Assembly (NCBI GenBank): GCA_937914675.1 | Contig: CALDOC010000515.1 | Span: 1-10,746, forward strand | Reading direction: 5' to 3' | From: an uncultured Sulfurimonas sp. | Lineage (GTDB): Bacteria; Campylobacterota; Campylobacteria; Campylobacterales; Sulfurimonadaceae | Length of the DNA: 10,746 nucleotides | Shown: positions 1 to 6,941 of the stretch, piece by piece | How the letters are laid out: every line of letters begins with the position of its first letter | Numbering within the stretch: the stretch's first letter is position 1 | The notes under the pieces: generated by a model | Told to the model about the DNA's origin: nothing | Databases searched by the model: none | Seen by the model: the letters and a program-made list of their open reading frames with translations, nothing else | Position numbers and translations under genes: made by a program

Positions 1-218
1 CCAGTGTTGTCCACTCCAATTCTATCTTTTCTCTCGCTTGCCATAAACGCGCCAAATCCAATAAATGAAACTTTTTTATTTTCATTAACGTTTTGAATAA
101 TTGTATCAAGCATTGCTTCCAATATGCGTTCAACGTCCTTCTTTTTAAATCCTGTTTTAGAAACAACTTCTGTAATAAACTCAGGTTTGTTTATTTTTTC
201 GTTCGATGAATCATTCAT
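1..218 (-). CDS. HU/IHF-family histone-like DNA-binding protein (3' part missing)
   Basis: The first 72 codons of a minus-strand gene run off the left edge of the window. After a polar N-terminal extension of about 12 residues, the translation has the HU fold pattern: FITEVVSKTGFKKKDVE, then ILEAMLDTIIQNV, then KKVSFIGFGAF. This gives helix-turn-helix, an amphipathic dimerisation helix and the start of the beta sheet with the family's GFG(T/A)F turn. HU proteins are small dimers that bend and compact DNA. The usual length is about 90-100 residues, so only the DNA-binding beta arm and the last helix are missing. ATG 218 is the first Met in frame. AAAGGA lies 12 nt upstream (236-231), rather far for a Shine-Dalgarno. 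Transcribed divergently from the nuo operon. The family call is firm; HU versus IHF subtype cannot be decided. Confidence 0.85.
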   Translation of the reverse strand, partial: MNDSSNEKINKPEFITEVVSKTGFKKKDVERILEAMLDTIIQNVNENKKVSFIGFGAFMASERKDRIGVDNT

Positions 219-254
219 GTAATTACTTTATCCTTTGATTTGTTAGCTGCACAA

Positions 255-260
255 CTTATA
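255..260 (-). promoter_or_regulatory. Possible -10 box for the HU gene
   Basis: On the minus strand the hexamer TATAAG (5 of 6 matches to TATAAT) lies about 37 nt before the HU start codon and follows an AT-rich stretch. Transcription would start near 248 and give a short leader of about 30 nt. There is no clear -35 box, which is common for sigma-70 promoters of Campylobacterota. A second weak candidate (TATAAA on the minus strand) lies near 323-328. Choice between them is a guess. Confidence 0.35.
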
Positions 261-279
261 AAGCTTAATTTTACATAGA

Positions 280-322
280 CTCTCCAAAAATGGAGCTTAG
301 GAGAGAGAAATTATCGTTCTCT
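280..322. other. Cluster of mutually exclusive small inverted repeats in the divergent spacer
   Basis: Three short perfect inverted repeats share bases. CTCTCC (280-285) pairs with GGAGAG (300-305). CTCCA (282-286) pairs with TGGAG (291-295) around an AAAA loop. AGAGAA (304-309) pairs with TTCTCT (317-322). Only some can form at once, so they could act as alternative leader structures for a minus-strand HU transcript or as an operator. Each is only 5-6 bp, and no partner protein is suggested. Apart from these and the promoters, nothing else is visible in spacer 219-379. Confidence 0.3.
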
Positions 323-370
323 TTATAAAATTTAATTTGCCCCGTTACATAATCAATCTGAACCCAATTT

Positions 371-380
371 TAGCTATAAT
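371..380 (+). promoter_or_regulatory. Sigma-70-type promoter of the nuo operon
   Basis: The sequence TTTTAGCTATAAT ends at 380 and contains a perfect -10 hexamer TATAAT at 375-380, preceded by a T-rich run. This is the usual form of housekeeping promoters in Campylobacterota, where the -35 box is weak or absent; none is seen at 352-357. The predicted transcription start is about 386-388, which is right at the AAAAGGAG Shine-Dalgarno (385-392). The nuo mRNA would then have a leader of only about 10 nt, and a TTG start at 380 would not be on the transcript. Confidence 0.65.
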
Positions 381-736
381 TGTTAAAAGGAGTTCCCATA
401 GAAACATTTATAATTTATGCGCTTGGCATAACAATCACCGTCTTGTCTCTCTATGCTTTTGGCGTTCTCTTGGCGCCTTATTCACCCGACGCAATCAAAA
501 ACTCACATTTTGAGTGCGGACTGCCCGCTAGCGGTTCCACTCCAAAAAAAGCGAATTTTGGCTTTTTTATGTTTGCCATCATGTTTATCATCGCCGACAT
601 GACAGGGCTGTTTTTTTCGCTTTTTGTTTACGCTCATGACTCGCGCTCGCAAACCATAGCGGCGGTTTTCGCGCTCATTATCGCACTAGCTCTCATCATA
701 GCTATGAAGGAATACAACCATGCTCAAAATATATGA
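380..736 (+). CDS. nuoA: NADH-quinone oxidoreductase subunit A-type membrane protein
   Basis: Small membrane subunit of the complex I quinone module; it borders the quinone cavity together with NuoH, NuoJ and NuoK. Three hydrophobic segments are visible (about residues 9-32, 60-85 and 92-110), with a polar loop carrying K40, E45 and C46. By spacing, K40, E45 and D73 match conserved K46, E51 and D79 of the E. coli protein, but the position of E81 is a threonine (T75). Length, 118 residues, is normal. The given start is the only conventional codon (TTG 380), but it overlaps the promoter -10 box and has no Shine-Dalgarno. AAAAGGAG at 385-392 points instead to the in-frame ATA at 398, which would start the protein with residues equivalent to MetGluThrPhe. 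The last 17 nt overlap nuoB. The subunit identity is sure; the start is not. Confidence 0.88.
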   Translation: MLKGVPIETFIIYALGITITVLSLYAFGVLLAPYSPDAIKNSHFECGLPASGSTPKKANFGFFMFAIMFIIADMTGLFFSLFVYAHDSRSQTIAAVFALIIALALIIAMKEYNHAQNI

Positions 737-1193
737 CTTTTTCGCCCACGCCAAAAGCGAGTCTCTTTGGATGGCTCACTTTTGCACTGGATGTTGCTCT
801 TTAGAGATGGCGGCGGCCATGGGACCGCGTTACGACTGGGAACGCTACGGCTACTTGCCCACTCCAACCCCGCGACAAGCCGATTTGCTCATCATAACGG
901 GACTTGTAAGCAAAAAAATGCTTCCCGCCCTTTTGAGAACTTACGCGCAGATGCCAGAACCAAAATACGTTTTGGCTTTGGGAGCTTGTTCTTTTGACGG
1001 CGGACCTTACAACGACTCGCTTTCGGTCATAAAAAATCCTACGGAAATCTTGCCCGCGGACATATTCGTCGCTGGTTGCCCTCCTCGTCCCGAAGCCATC
1101 ATAGCGGGACTTGAAGAGATAAAAAAGAAGATGAAAGCGGGCATACCAAGCGCCGCTAGCCAAGGCGGGCTTTGGAAAGAGATGGAGTTTTAA
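720..1193 (+). CDS. nuoB: NADH-quinone oxidoreductase subunit B (cluster N2 subunit)
   Basis: Peripheral subunit that carries the last Fe-S cluster (N2), which hands electrons to quinone. The four cluster ligands are present: adjacent C25-C26 in the segment FCTGCCSLEM, C90 in GAC, and C120 in GCPPRPEA. The family blocks PRQADLLIITG (51-61), KKMLPAL (65-71) and QMPEPKYV (77-84) are clear. An additional Cys (C22) gives CTGCC instead of the more usual ACC. Length, 157 residues, is within the family range. ATG 720 is preceded by AAGGAA (707-712) with 7 nt spacing, and it lies 17 nt inside nuoA, indicating translational coupling. The stop is in TAATG, whose ATG starts nuoCD. Confidence 0.96.
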   Translation: MLKIYDFFAHAKSESLWMAHFCTGCCSLEMAAAMGPRYDWERYGYLPTPTPRQADLLIITGLVSKKMLPALLRTYAQMPEPKYVLALGACSFDGGPYNDSLSVIKNPTEILPADIFVAGCPPRPEAIIAGLEEIKKKMKAGIPSAASQGGLWKEMEF

Positions 1194-2836
1194 TGCGAAA
1201 AATTAAGCAACTATTGGAAAATTTTAACACGCTATACATAGAAGAGTATAAAACGACTTGGGTTAAAACAAAACTCTCAACCGCTGACGATTTGCTCATG
1301 GTGGCTAAAGCCTTAAAAGAGCATGGATTAAGAACCATCGCGACCGTTTCTCCCACCGACTTTTTAGAAGAAAACGTCATAGAGATGAACTACTTTTTTG
1401 AAGACCTTATGACAAATCGCAACTGTTGGTTGAAATGCGACGTTCCAAGAGAGCTCGACGAGTGCGAAATAGAGTCTTTGACGCCACTTTTTAAAGGCGC
1501 CAATTGGCATGAGAGGGAAGCTTACTCGATGTTTGGAGTGCGGTTTTTAAACCATCCGGACTTAAGACCCATCATCGTCTCGCAAGATTTTTACGATAAA
1601 ACTCCCTTTAGAAAAGATTTCGACTGGGACGCTCATGACAAAAACACGGTTAAAAACATGCAAAAAATCGTGGACTCCTTTAAAGCCGAAGAGGCCGAAG
1701 CCGACAAAGGCATAGACGCGGAGAGTTCCGAAACCGTTTTAAATTGGGGACCAACTCACCCCGCTAGTGGACCGATTCGCCTCAAAGTTCATTGCGACGG
1801 CGAAGACGTCATCGGAATCGACCCCGACATCGGTTTCGTCTGGAGGGCTCTCGAGCATCTCGTGACGAAAAAAGATTTCGTTGGAGCGATAGTCGCGGTT
1901 GAGCGACTCTGTTTTATGGATAACGTCAACTCCATGACGGCGTACGCTCAAGCGGTCGAAGAGATTGCGAACGTGGAGATTACGGAGTTTGCCAAATGGA
2001 TGAGAGTTTTGCTTGGGGAAGTTTCCCGCATCTCTTCTCACGCGATGGGAATGGGCGGTTTTTACAACGCTTTGGGACTTCACACGGTCGCCATGTGGAA
2101 CATGGACGTCAGAGAGTTCTTCTTAGACTTTTTGGAATCCTACAGCGGCGCTAGAATCGCAACCGCGGCGGTTGAACCGGGTGGAGTGCGTTATGGTCTC
2201 CAACAAAACATGCTTGACGAGTTGCAACTAGCCCTTGATAAATTCGACGCCACGAAAGATAGCGTCAAAGATATATTTATAAACAATCCCACCATGAAGA
2301 TGCGCGCTTCAAAGCAAGGTTTTATCTCCAACTTAGACGTTCAAGACTACTCGCTTTGCGGCGTGGTGGCAAGAGCGAGCGGAGTGAAAATCGACGTACG
2401 AATCGACGAACCTTACGCGGCGTACGCCGAGATAAAAATGGATTACGTCACCCAAAAAGATGGTTCTGCAAAAGATAGACTCATCAACCTTTTTGAGGAG
2501 TTGGAACAATCGGTGGACATCATCAAACAAGCCAAACGCCACATTGAGGAGAAAATCGCTTCTGGAGAGTTTGACCCGACGAAAGACCAGATGGTAAAAG
2601 TGCCCAAGAAGTTGCCTCGTGGCGAAGCCATAAGCAGAGTCGAATGGTCGAGAGGCGAAGTTTTGATGCACTTAGTCACAGAGGAAAAAGGAACTTCGCC
2701 TTACAGACTCAAGATGAAAGCCCCAAGTTTCAACCACACGATGATGCTTGACAAACTTTTAGCGGGTCAAACGCTCTCGGACATCCCTCTCGTCTTTGGC
2801 AGCTTATACATCTGCCAAGGCGATTTAGACAGATAA
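1193..2836 (+). CDS. nuoCD: Fused NADH-quinone oxidoreductase subunit C/D
   Basis: One 547-residue chain joins NuoC and NuoD. Residues 1-155 are NuoC-like (30-kDa subunit): HEREAYSMFGVRFLNHPDL (106-124) and TPFRKDF (137-143) are its signature. A charged linker (about 155-180) leads to NuoD (49-kDa subunit; about 181-547): NWGPTHPASG (184-193), IGFVWRALEHL (213-223), VERLCFMDN (236-244), the central helices, and a C-terminal GDLDR matching the canonical GEVDR. In ordinary NuoD the first block reads GPQHPSTHG and the third RMDYL; the second His and the Tyr, both near the quinone head group, are absent here (no His; F241). Start ATG 1193 overlaps the nuoB stop and follows GATGGAG by 5 nt, so it is preferred over the upstream in-frame TTG 1172. 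Identity is firm; the substrate is uncertain. Confidence 0.95.
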   Translation: MRKIKQLLENFNTLYIEEYKTTWVKTKLSTADDLLMVAKALKEHGLRTIATVSPTDFLEENVIEMNYFFEDLMTNRNCWLKCDVPRELDECEIESLTPLFKGANWHEREAYSMFGVRFLNHPDLRPIIVSQDFYDKTPFRKDFDWDAHDKNTVKNMQKIVDSFKAEEAEADKGIDAESSETVLNWGPTHPASGPIRLKVHCDGEDVIGIDPDIGFVWRALEHLVTKKDFVGAIVAVERLCFMDNVNSMTAYAQAVEEIANVEITEFAKWMRVLLGEVSRISSHAMGMGGFYNALGLHTVAMWNMDVREFFLDFLESYSGARIATAAVEPGGVRYGLQQNMLDELQLALDKFDATKDSVKDIFINNPTMKMRASKQGFISNLDVQDYSLCGVVARASGVKIDVRIDEPYAAYAEIKMDYVTQKDGSAKDRLINLFEELEQSVDIIKQAKRHIEEKIASGEFDPTKDQMVKVPKKLPRGEAISRVEWSRGEVLMHLVTEEKGTSPYRLKMKAPSFNHTMMLDKLLAGQTLSDIPLVFGSLYICQGDLDR

Positions 2837-2845
2837 GGAGAGAAG

Positions 2846-3802
2846 ATGGAAATGATTTTCAACGTCGTGGTTTTTCCCGGAATTTTGTACGTCCTTTTGT
2901 GGACGGTCGGGCTTTTTTGGTTTTTTAGAAAGTTCATGGCGGCGCTTCACAAACGCGTTGGGCCTAGCTTTAACGGTCCCGCTGGAAGCTACCAAACGCT
3001 TTTTGATTTGAGCAAGCTTCTCACAAAAGAGAGCATCACTCCAGATGGAGTCAACCCTTATCTCTTTTCGCTCATGCCAATCTTGGCCGCTATTATCGCC
3101 ATACTGCCAACCGCCGTCATTCCTTGGACCGCGAACACTACGGTCGTGGTGAGCGAATACTCTCTACTCGGACTTGTCGTGCTTGTGGGAATCGAGCCTT
3201 TTTTACTCTTTCTGACAGGTTTTGGTTCAAACAACAAGTACTCCTTTTTGGGCGGTATCAGAGTTTTGACGCAGATGATTTCCATGGAAACCTCCTTTTT
3301 TCTCGCCGCCCTCTCGCCCGCTCTCTTGTTTGGAACTTTGAGTCTGACAAGCATAGTCGAGCAGAGTTCATGGCTTACTTTTTTGATTCTACTTCCCGGT
3401 TTTCTTCTCTACTTCGTCGCGCTTCTTGGACTTTTGGACCAACCTCCTTTCAACATTCCGGACGCGGAACAAGAGATAGTGTACGGATTTTACACGGAGT
3501 ACAGCGGAACGAACTACTTTTTACTCAAGCTTGCGGAATTCGCCGAGTTCATGGCCGTTTTCGCGGGAGCCGCCACTCTTTTTCTTGGCGGTTACAGAGG
3601 CGTCTTTTTTGATGGCTTTAGCTTTTTGTTCGCCAAAATGATTATAATCGCAATGTTTATGATGACCATTCGAGCGTCAACGCCTCGTATCACCATGAAG
3701 CAGATGTTAAACTTTTCATGGAGCTATTTAGTGCCGCTCTCGCTTCTAAACGTCGCTTGGATTATGTTTGCAAAAATCTTTTTATTAGGAGCCATTTCAT
3801 GA
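2846..3802 (+). CDS. nuoH: NADH-quinone oxidoreductase subunit H
   Basis: Membrane subunit (ND1 family, about eight helices, 318 residues) that connects the quinone site to the proton channels. Family blocks: KRVGPSFNGPAG (36-47), DLSKLLTKE (54-62), GIRVLTQMISMET (137-149), PPFNIPDAEQEIVYGF (200-215), TEYSG (217-221), and RASTPR (276-281) near the C-terminus. By spacing, E148, E208, E210 and E218 match conserved loop glutamates of the E. coli protein. The usual R-x-PFD before them is QPPFN here (Q199, N203), and the first Glu of EAE is D206. ATG 2846 lies 9 nt after nuoCD, with AAGGAG at 2835-2840 and 5 nt spacing. This is the only intergenic gap in the operon. It overlaps nuoI by 4 nt. Confidence 0.95.
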   Translation: MEMIFNVVVFPGILYVLLWTVGLFWFFRKFMAALHKRVGPSFNGPAGSYQTLFDLSKLLTKESITPDGVNPYLFSLMPILAAIIAILPTAVIPWTANTTVVVSEYSLLGLVVLVGIEPFLLFLTGFGSNNKYSFLGGIRVLTQMISMETSFFLAALSPALLFGTLSLTSIVEQSSWLTFLILLPGFLLYFVALLGLLDQPPFNIPDAEQEIVYGFYTEYSGTNYFLLKLAEFAEFMAVFAGAATLFLGGYRGVFFDGFSFLFAKMIIIAMFMMTIRASTPRITMKQMLNFSWSYLVPLSLLNVAWIMFAKIFLLGAIS

Positions 3803-4344
3803 TACTCGAACTACTTAAAAAAGTCTATCGCGTCTCCAAAGCTTTGAGCGTTAAAAGCCCAGCCACAGAGGACGTGCGAACTCACGTTATGCATCAATCC
3901 GATAGATTTAGAGGCGAACACCAGATTGACTACGAGACTTGCATTGGCTGCGACGCTTGCAACAAAATTTGTCCGACAACCGCAATAACCATGAAACATC
4001 TTCCTTTTAAAAAGCAAAACATCGTTCCGGAGGTCAATCTCGGCGTTTGCATATTTTGTGGTCTATGTGAAGACGTTTGCCCTACAAAACCGGAAAAATC
4101 CATCATACTTAGCGGCGGACGATACGACATGCTAAGCGGCGGATGGCACGAAGACCAAGTAAACTTTTGGGTTCACGTCGACGTGCCACAAGAATACATT
4201 GATAGCAGACTTGAAGCCGAAGAAGCCGCTCGCGTCAAAAAAGAGCTTGAAGCGAAGAAAAAAGCGGCGCTCTTAGCGATGAAAGACAAAGAGGTAAAAG
4301 CGCCAGTTAGCGGCGTTCCCGATTTTAGCGGAGAGCAGATATGA
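3799..4344 (+). CDS. nuoI: NADH-quinone oxidoreductase subunit I (two [4Fe-4S] ferredoxin-like)
   Basis: Peripheral subunit that relays electrons toward NuoB through clusters N6a and N6b. Two complete CxxCxxCxxxCP motifs are present: C48, C51, C54, C58 and C84, C87, C90, C94. The N-terminus has an amphipathic helix that would sit on the membrane. Residues about 137-168 form a long charged Glu/Lys/Ala-rich tail that looks helical or coiled coil and lies beyond the conserved core. Length is 181 residues. Start ATG 3799 overlaps the nuoH stop (ATGA) and follows AGGAG (3787-3791) by 7 nt, so it is preferred over a farther upstream in-frame start inside nuoH. With NuoG and NuoEF absent, this subunit is the most exposed electron entry point in the complex, which is inference. 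Confidence 0.95.
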   Translation: MILELLKKVYRVSKALSVKSPATEDVRTHVMHQSDRFRGEHQIDYETCIGCDACNKICPTTAITMKHLPFKKQNIVPEVNLGVCIFCGLCEDVCPTKPEKSIILSGGRYDMLSGGWHEDQVNFWVHVDVPQEYIDSRLEAEEAARVKKELEAKKKAALLAMKDKEVKAPVSGVPDFSGEQI

Positions 4345-4814
4345 ACATAGCCTTACTTACGATAGCCCTCGTTTTAGCCATAACGTCGCTGAGCGTCAAG
4401 CAGAGCATCGCTTCGCTTATATCTTTTGCTCTCATGATGCTGGTTTTAGGACTTTATTACATCGGTTTGGATGAAAAGCTGTTGGGACTCTTTCAGATTT
4501 TCATCTACACGGGAGGCATTGCCGTTTTGATGCTTTTTGGAATCACTCTCATAGGAAGAGAGTTTCCAAAAACGACAAAAAGCTCATGGAGCGCGGTTGT
4601 TTCCTTTGGCGTCTTCGTCCTGATGAGCGCTCTGTTTTTGACAAATCGCTCTCTTCTTGCGACCAACGTACCCGAAATTGTCGAGAAAAAAGAGATGTTT
4701 GCCACTTCATTTAGCGACGTCGTCATTCTTTTCGCGCTTATCGGTGTGAGCCTTCTTTATGGAACCATAAAAATGATAAACGCACTCAAGCCAAAAAGGA
4801 GCAGAGATGTTTGA
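4341..4814 (+). CDS. nuoJ: NADH-quinone oxidoreductase subunit J
   Basis: Membrane subunit (ND6 family) with about five hydrophobic helices in 157 residues. The diagnostic third helix reads IYTGGIAVLMLFGI (55-68), matching the family's vYaGAvmVLflF with its conserved Tyr (Y56) and glycine-rich bulge, which links quinone chemistry to the pumps. The ATG overlaps the nuoI stop (ATGA) with GGAG at 4330-4333. The last 8 nt overlap nuoK. Confidence 0.93.
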   Translation: MNIALLTIALVLAITSLSVKQSIASLISFALMMLVLGLYYIGLDEKLLGLFQIFIYTGGIAVLMLFGITLIGREFPKTTKSSWSAVVSFGVFVLMSALFLTNRSLLATNVPEIVEKKEMFATSFSDVVILFALIGVSLLYGTIKMINALKPKRSRDV

Positions 4815-5100
4815 GATTGACATGATATTCGCTTTCGCGCTCTTTAGCGTTGGACTTTACGGCATCTCATCAAACAGAGATTTTTTAAGAATCTTTTTCT
4901 CTTTGGAGATGCTCATGAACGCGGTGATTTTGATGCTGGCCTCCTCCGCTCACTATCTTGGACTCTCTCAAAACATAAGCTTTGCCTACATGATTATGAT
5001 TTTGGCGACGCTTGAAGCGGCGGTTGGCATCTTAATATTTGCCGCGGCTCACAAATTTACAAAAGTTGTCATAGCCGATGATTTAGGAGCGCAAAAATGA
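4807..5100 (+). CDS. nuoK: NADH-quinone oxidoreductase subunit K
   Basis: Small three-helix membrane subunit (ND4L family; 97 residues, about normal). The two buried glutamates of the proton path are present: E34 in FFSLEMLMNAV, and E70 in MILATLEAAVGI. They correspond by motif to E36 and E72 of E. coli. ATG 4807 lies 8 nt inside nuoJ, with AAAAGGAG just upstream (about 4794-4801). The stop overlaps the nuoL start. Confidence 0.95.
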   Translation: MFEIDMIFAFALFSVGLYGISSNRDFLRIFFSLEMLMNAVILMLASSAHYLGLSQNISFAYMIMILATLEAAVGILIFAAAHKFTKVVIADDLGAQK

Positions 5101-6941
5101 ACGTGGGACTTCTACTCATTCTCCCTTTTACGGGAGCCATAGCAACGTTTTTAGCCGGTAAACTCAATCAAAAATACGCTTTTTATCTAGCCGAGCTTAT
5201 AGGCTTTACGCTTTTTGGTCTCGTTTTAAGCATCTTTCTTTCGTATGAGAGACCTATAAACGTCGCGATAGAGTGGTTTAGTTTTGGAAACGCGACTCTG
5301 CCATTTGGCGTCTACATAGATCACCTCTCTTTGGTCATGTTGCTCATCGCCACTGGACTTGGAGCCTTGGACATTCACTTCTCTCACGACTATATGAAAG
5401 AAGATCCCGACAAACCGCGCTACTACGCAAAGATACTCTTTTTCATCGGAGGCATGATTTTGCTTGTAAGCGCGAAAGAGCTTTTGGGTCTTTTTGTCGG
5501 TTGGGAATTTATGGGTCTGGCGTCGTACCTGCTCATCTCTTTTTGGCATCAAACAAAAGATCCGGCGGACGCTGGAGTCGCCGCGTTTCTCTATACAAAA
5601 TTTGGAGACGTTTTTCTTTTCGCGGCGATTGGAATCTTATATTACTACGCGCATACGCTTGATTTGCAATACATAAATCTACTCGCAACTTGGCATCAAA
5701 TACCCGATAACGTATCTTTTGTCGTCGCAATCTTTATCTTCATCGCCGCCATCGGCAAGTCTGGACAATTTCCACTTTTCCCTTGGCTAATGCGCGCGAT
5801 GGAAGGTCCTACCACCGTCTCGGCGCTTATCCATGGCGCGACCATGGTAAACAGTGGCATCTACATAGTGGCTCGTATGTTTGACTTTTACGTGGCGGCC
5901 GAGGCTTTGGTGGTCGTGGCGGCGGTTGCGAGTTTGAGCGCTTTTATCGGAGCGACGAGCGCTTTGGCGCAAAACGAGATAAAAAAAGTGTTGGCGTATT
6001 CGACTATGTCGCATTTGTCTTTGGCTTTCATAGGTTTGGGCGTTGGTTCGCTCTCCGCCGGTATGACGCATCTTACAAATCACGCAGTCTTTAAAGCCCT
6101 GCTCTTTTTAGGCGCTGGAGCGGTTATCATGGCGGCTCGTCACAACAAAGATTTGTTCAGACTTGGCGGCGCTTGGAAAAAACTCACGCTTGTTGGACTC
6201 TTTATGGGCGTTGGCGCTTTGTCTTTAAGCGGCATCCCTCCATTTAGCGGTTTTTACTCAAAAGACGCCATCATCGCTGGCGCTATTTTAAATCCTAAAA
6301 CTTATGGGCTTATTTCCACTCTCACTATCATAGCCGGAGTTCTCTCCGTCGCTTACGTCTTTAGGATTTGGTTGCTCATTTTCGCTGGCAAACCACGAGA
6401 CATAGAGCTTCATGAGCGCATCAAAACGCCATCAAAGTTTTGGATTTCCCTTCCCCTTGGAATCATGGCTTTGATTACTTTTGTTTTGGGCTTTTACCAA
6501 AAAGAGTTGAGCGAGTACGTTACGGGAAAAGAGTTGCCTGAGGCTCACGTAGAGTATCTGTTGCCTCTTCTTTTAAGCGCAATAATTCTAGTTGGCTTTA
6601 TCGTCTACAAATTTTACAAAAGCCGACCAGACGCAAGAGACAAACTAGCCGCGCAACCGCTGATGAAAACTTTTCACAAGATTTTATTCAATGGCTATTT
6701 TGTGGAACACATGATAACTTGGTTTGTAAAAAACGTGATCATAAACTCTGTCTCTAAAACGCTAAACTGGATTGACGTACGCGTCATAGATGGTGCGGTA
6801 AATGGCATGTTGAATCTAAGTCAAAAAATTTTCGCTCTCTTTAACGCTACGCATACTTCAAAAGTCTCAAATCAAGCTGGAGTCATGATTCTTGGACTTC
6901 TCGCTGTTTTAGTCGTTATTTTTATAGGGAGTTTAGTATGA
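5097..6941 (+). CDS. nuoL: NADH-quinone oxidoreductase subunit L
   Basis: Largest antiporter-like proton-pumping subunit (614 residues, full length), including the C-terminal part that forms the lateral helix and last membrane anchor. Channel residues are intact: E137 in VGWEFMGLASYLL, D171, K221 in GKSGQFPLFPW, H246 in SALIHGATM, the NEIKKVLAYST block (293-303), and H325, H329 and K333 in the helix broken around 320-340. The segment after K221 is unusual: canonical HTWLPDAMEGPTPVSA is FPWLMRAMEGPTTVSA here, replacing the Pro-Asp pair with Met-Arg. Two or more hydrophobic segments after residue 550 fit the terminal anchor. ATG 5097 overlaps the nuoK stop by 4 nt. Confidence 0.96.
   Translation: MNVGLLLILPFTGAIATFLAGKLNQKYAFYLAELIGFTLFGLVLSIFLSYERPINVAIEWFSFGNATLPFGVYIDHLSLVMLLIATGLGALDIHFSHDYMKEDPDKPRYYAKILFFIGGMILLVSAKELLGLFVGWEFMGLASYLLISFWHQTKDPADAGVAAFLYTKFGDVFLFAAIGILYYYAHTLDLQYINLLATWHQIPDNVSFVVAIFIFIAAIGKSGQFPLFPWLMRAMEGPTTVSALIHGATMVNSGIYIVARMFDFYVAAEALVVVAAVASLSAFIGATSALAQNEIKKVLAYSTMSHLSLAFIGLGVGSLSAGMTHLTNHAVFKALLFLGAGAVIMAARHNKDLFRLGGAWKKLTLVGLFMGVGALSLSGIPPFSGFYSKDAIIAGAILNPKTYGLISTLTIIAGVLSVAYVFRIWLLIFAGKPRDIELHERIKTPSKFWISLPLGIMALITFVLGFYQKELSEYVTGKELPEAHVEYLLPLLLSAIILVGFIVYKFYKSRPDARDKLAAQPLMKTFHKILFNGYFVEHMITWFVKNVIINSVSKTLNWIDVRVIDGAVNGMLNLSQKIFALFNATHTSKVSNQAGVMILGLLAVLVVIFIGSLV

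Noticed and set aside
801..1163. Minus-strand open frames within nuo genes (also 1739-2083, 2333-2671, 3058-3354, 5226-5552, 5787-6083, 7096-7395, 8355-8780)
   Set aside because: All are antisense to well-conserved complex I genes, carry no recognisable family and have no ribosome sites.
1172..1192. TTG at 1172 as start of nuoCD
   Set aside because: ATG 1193 overlaps the nuoB stop and has a Shine-Dalgarno at proper spacing; the earlier TTG would add seven residues encoded within nuoB.
1193..2836. Group 4 NiFe-hydrogenase large subunit instead of NuoCD
   Set aside because: Although C240 and C541 fall near the two hydrogenase CxxC motifs, the partner cysteines are missing, so no NiFe centre can be held; the C-terminal GDLDR is NuoD-like.
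3718..3798. Upstream ATG at 3718 as start of nuoI
   Set aside because: It would add 27 residues deep inside nuoH; ATG 3799 has AGGAG 7 nt upstream and the ATGA overlap seen throughout the operon.
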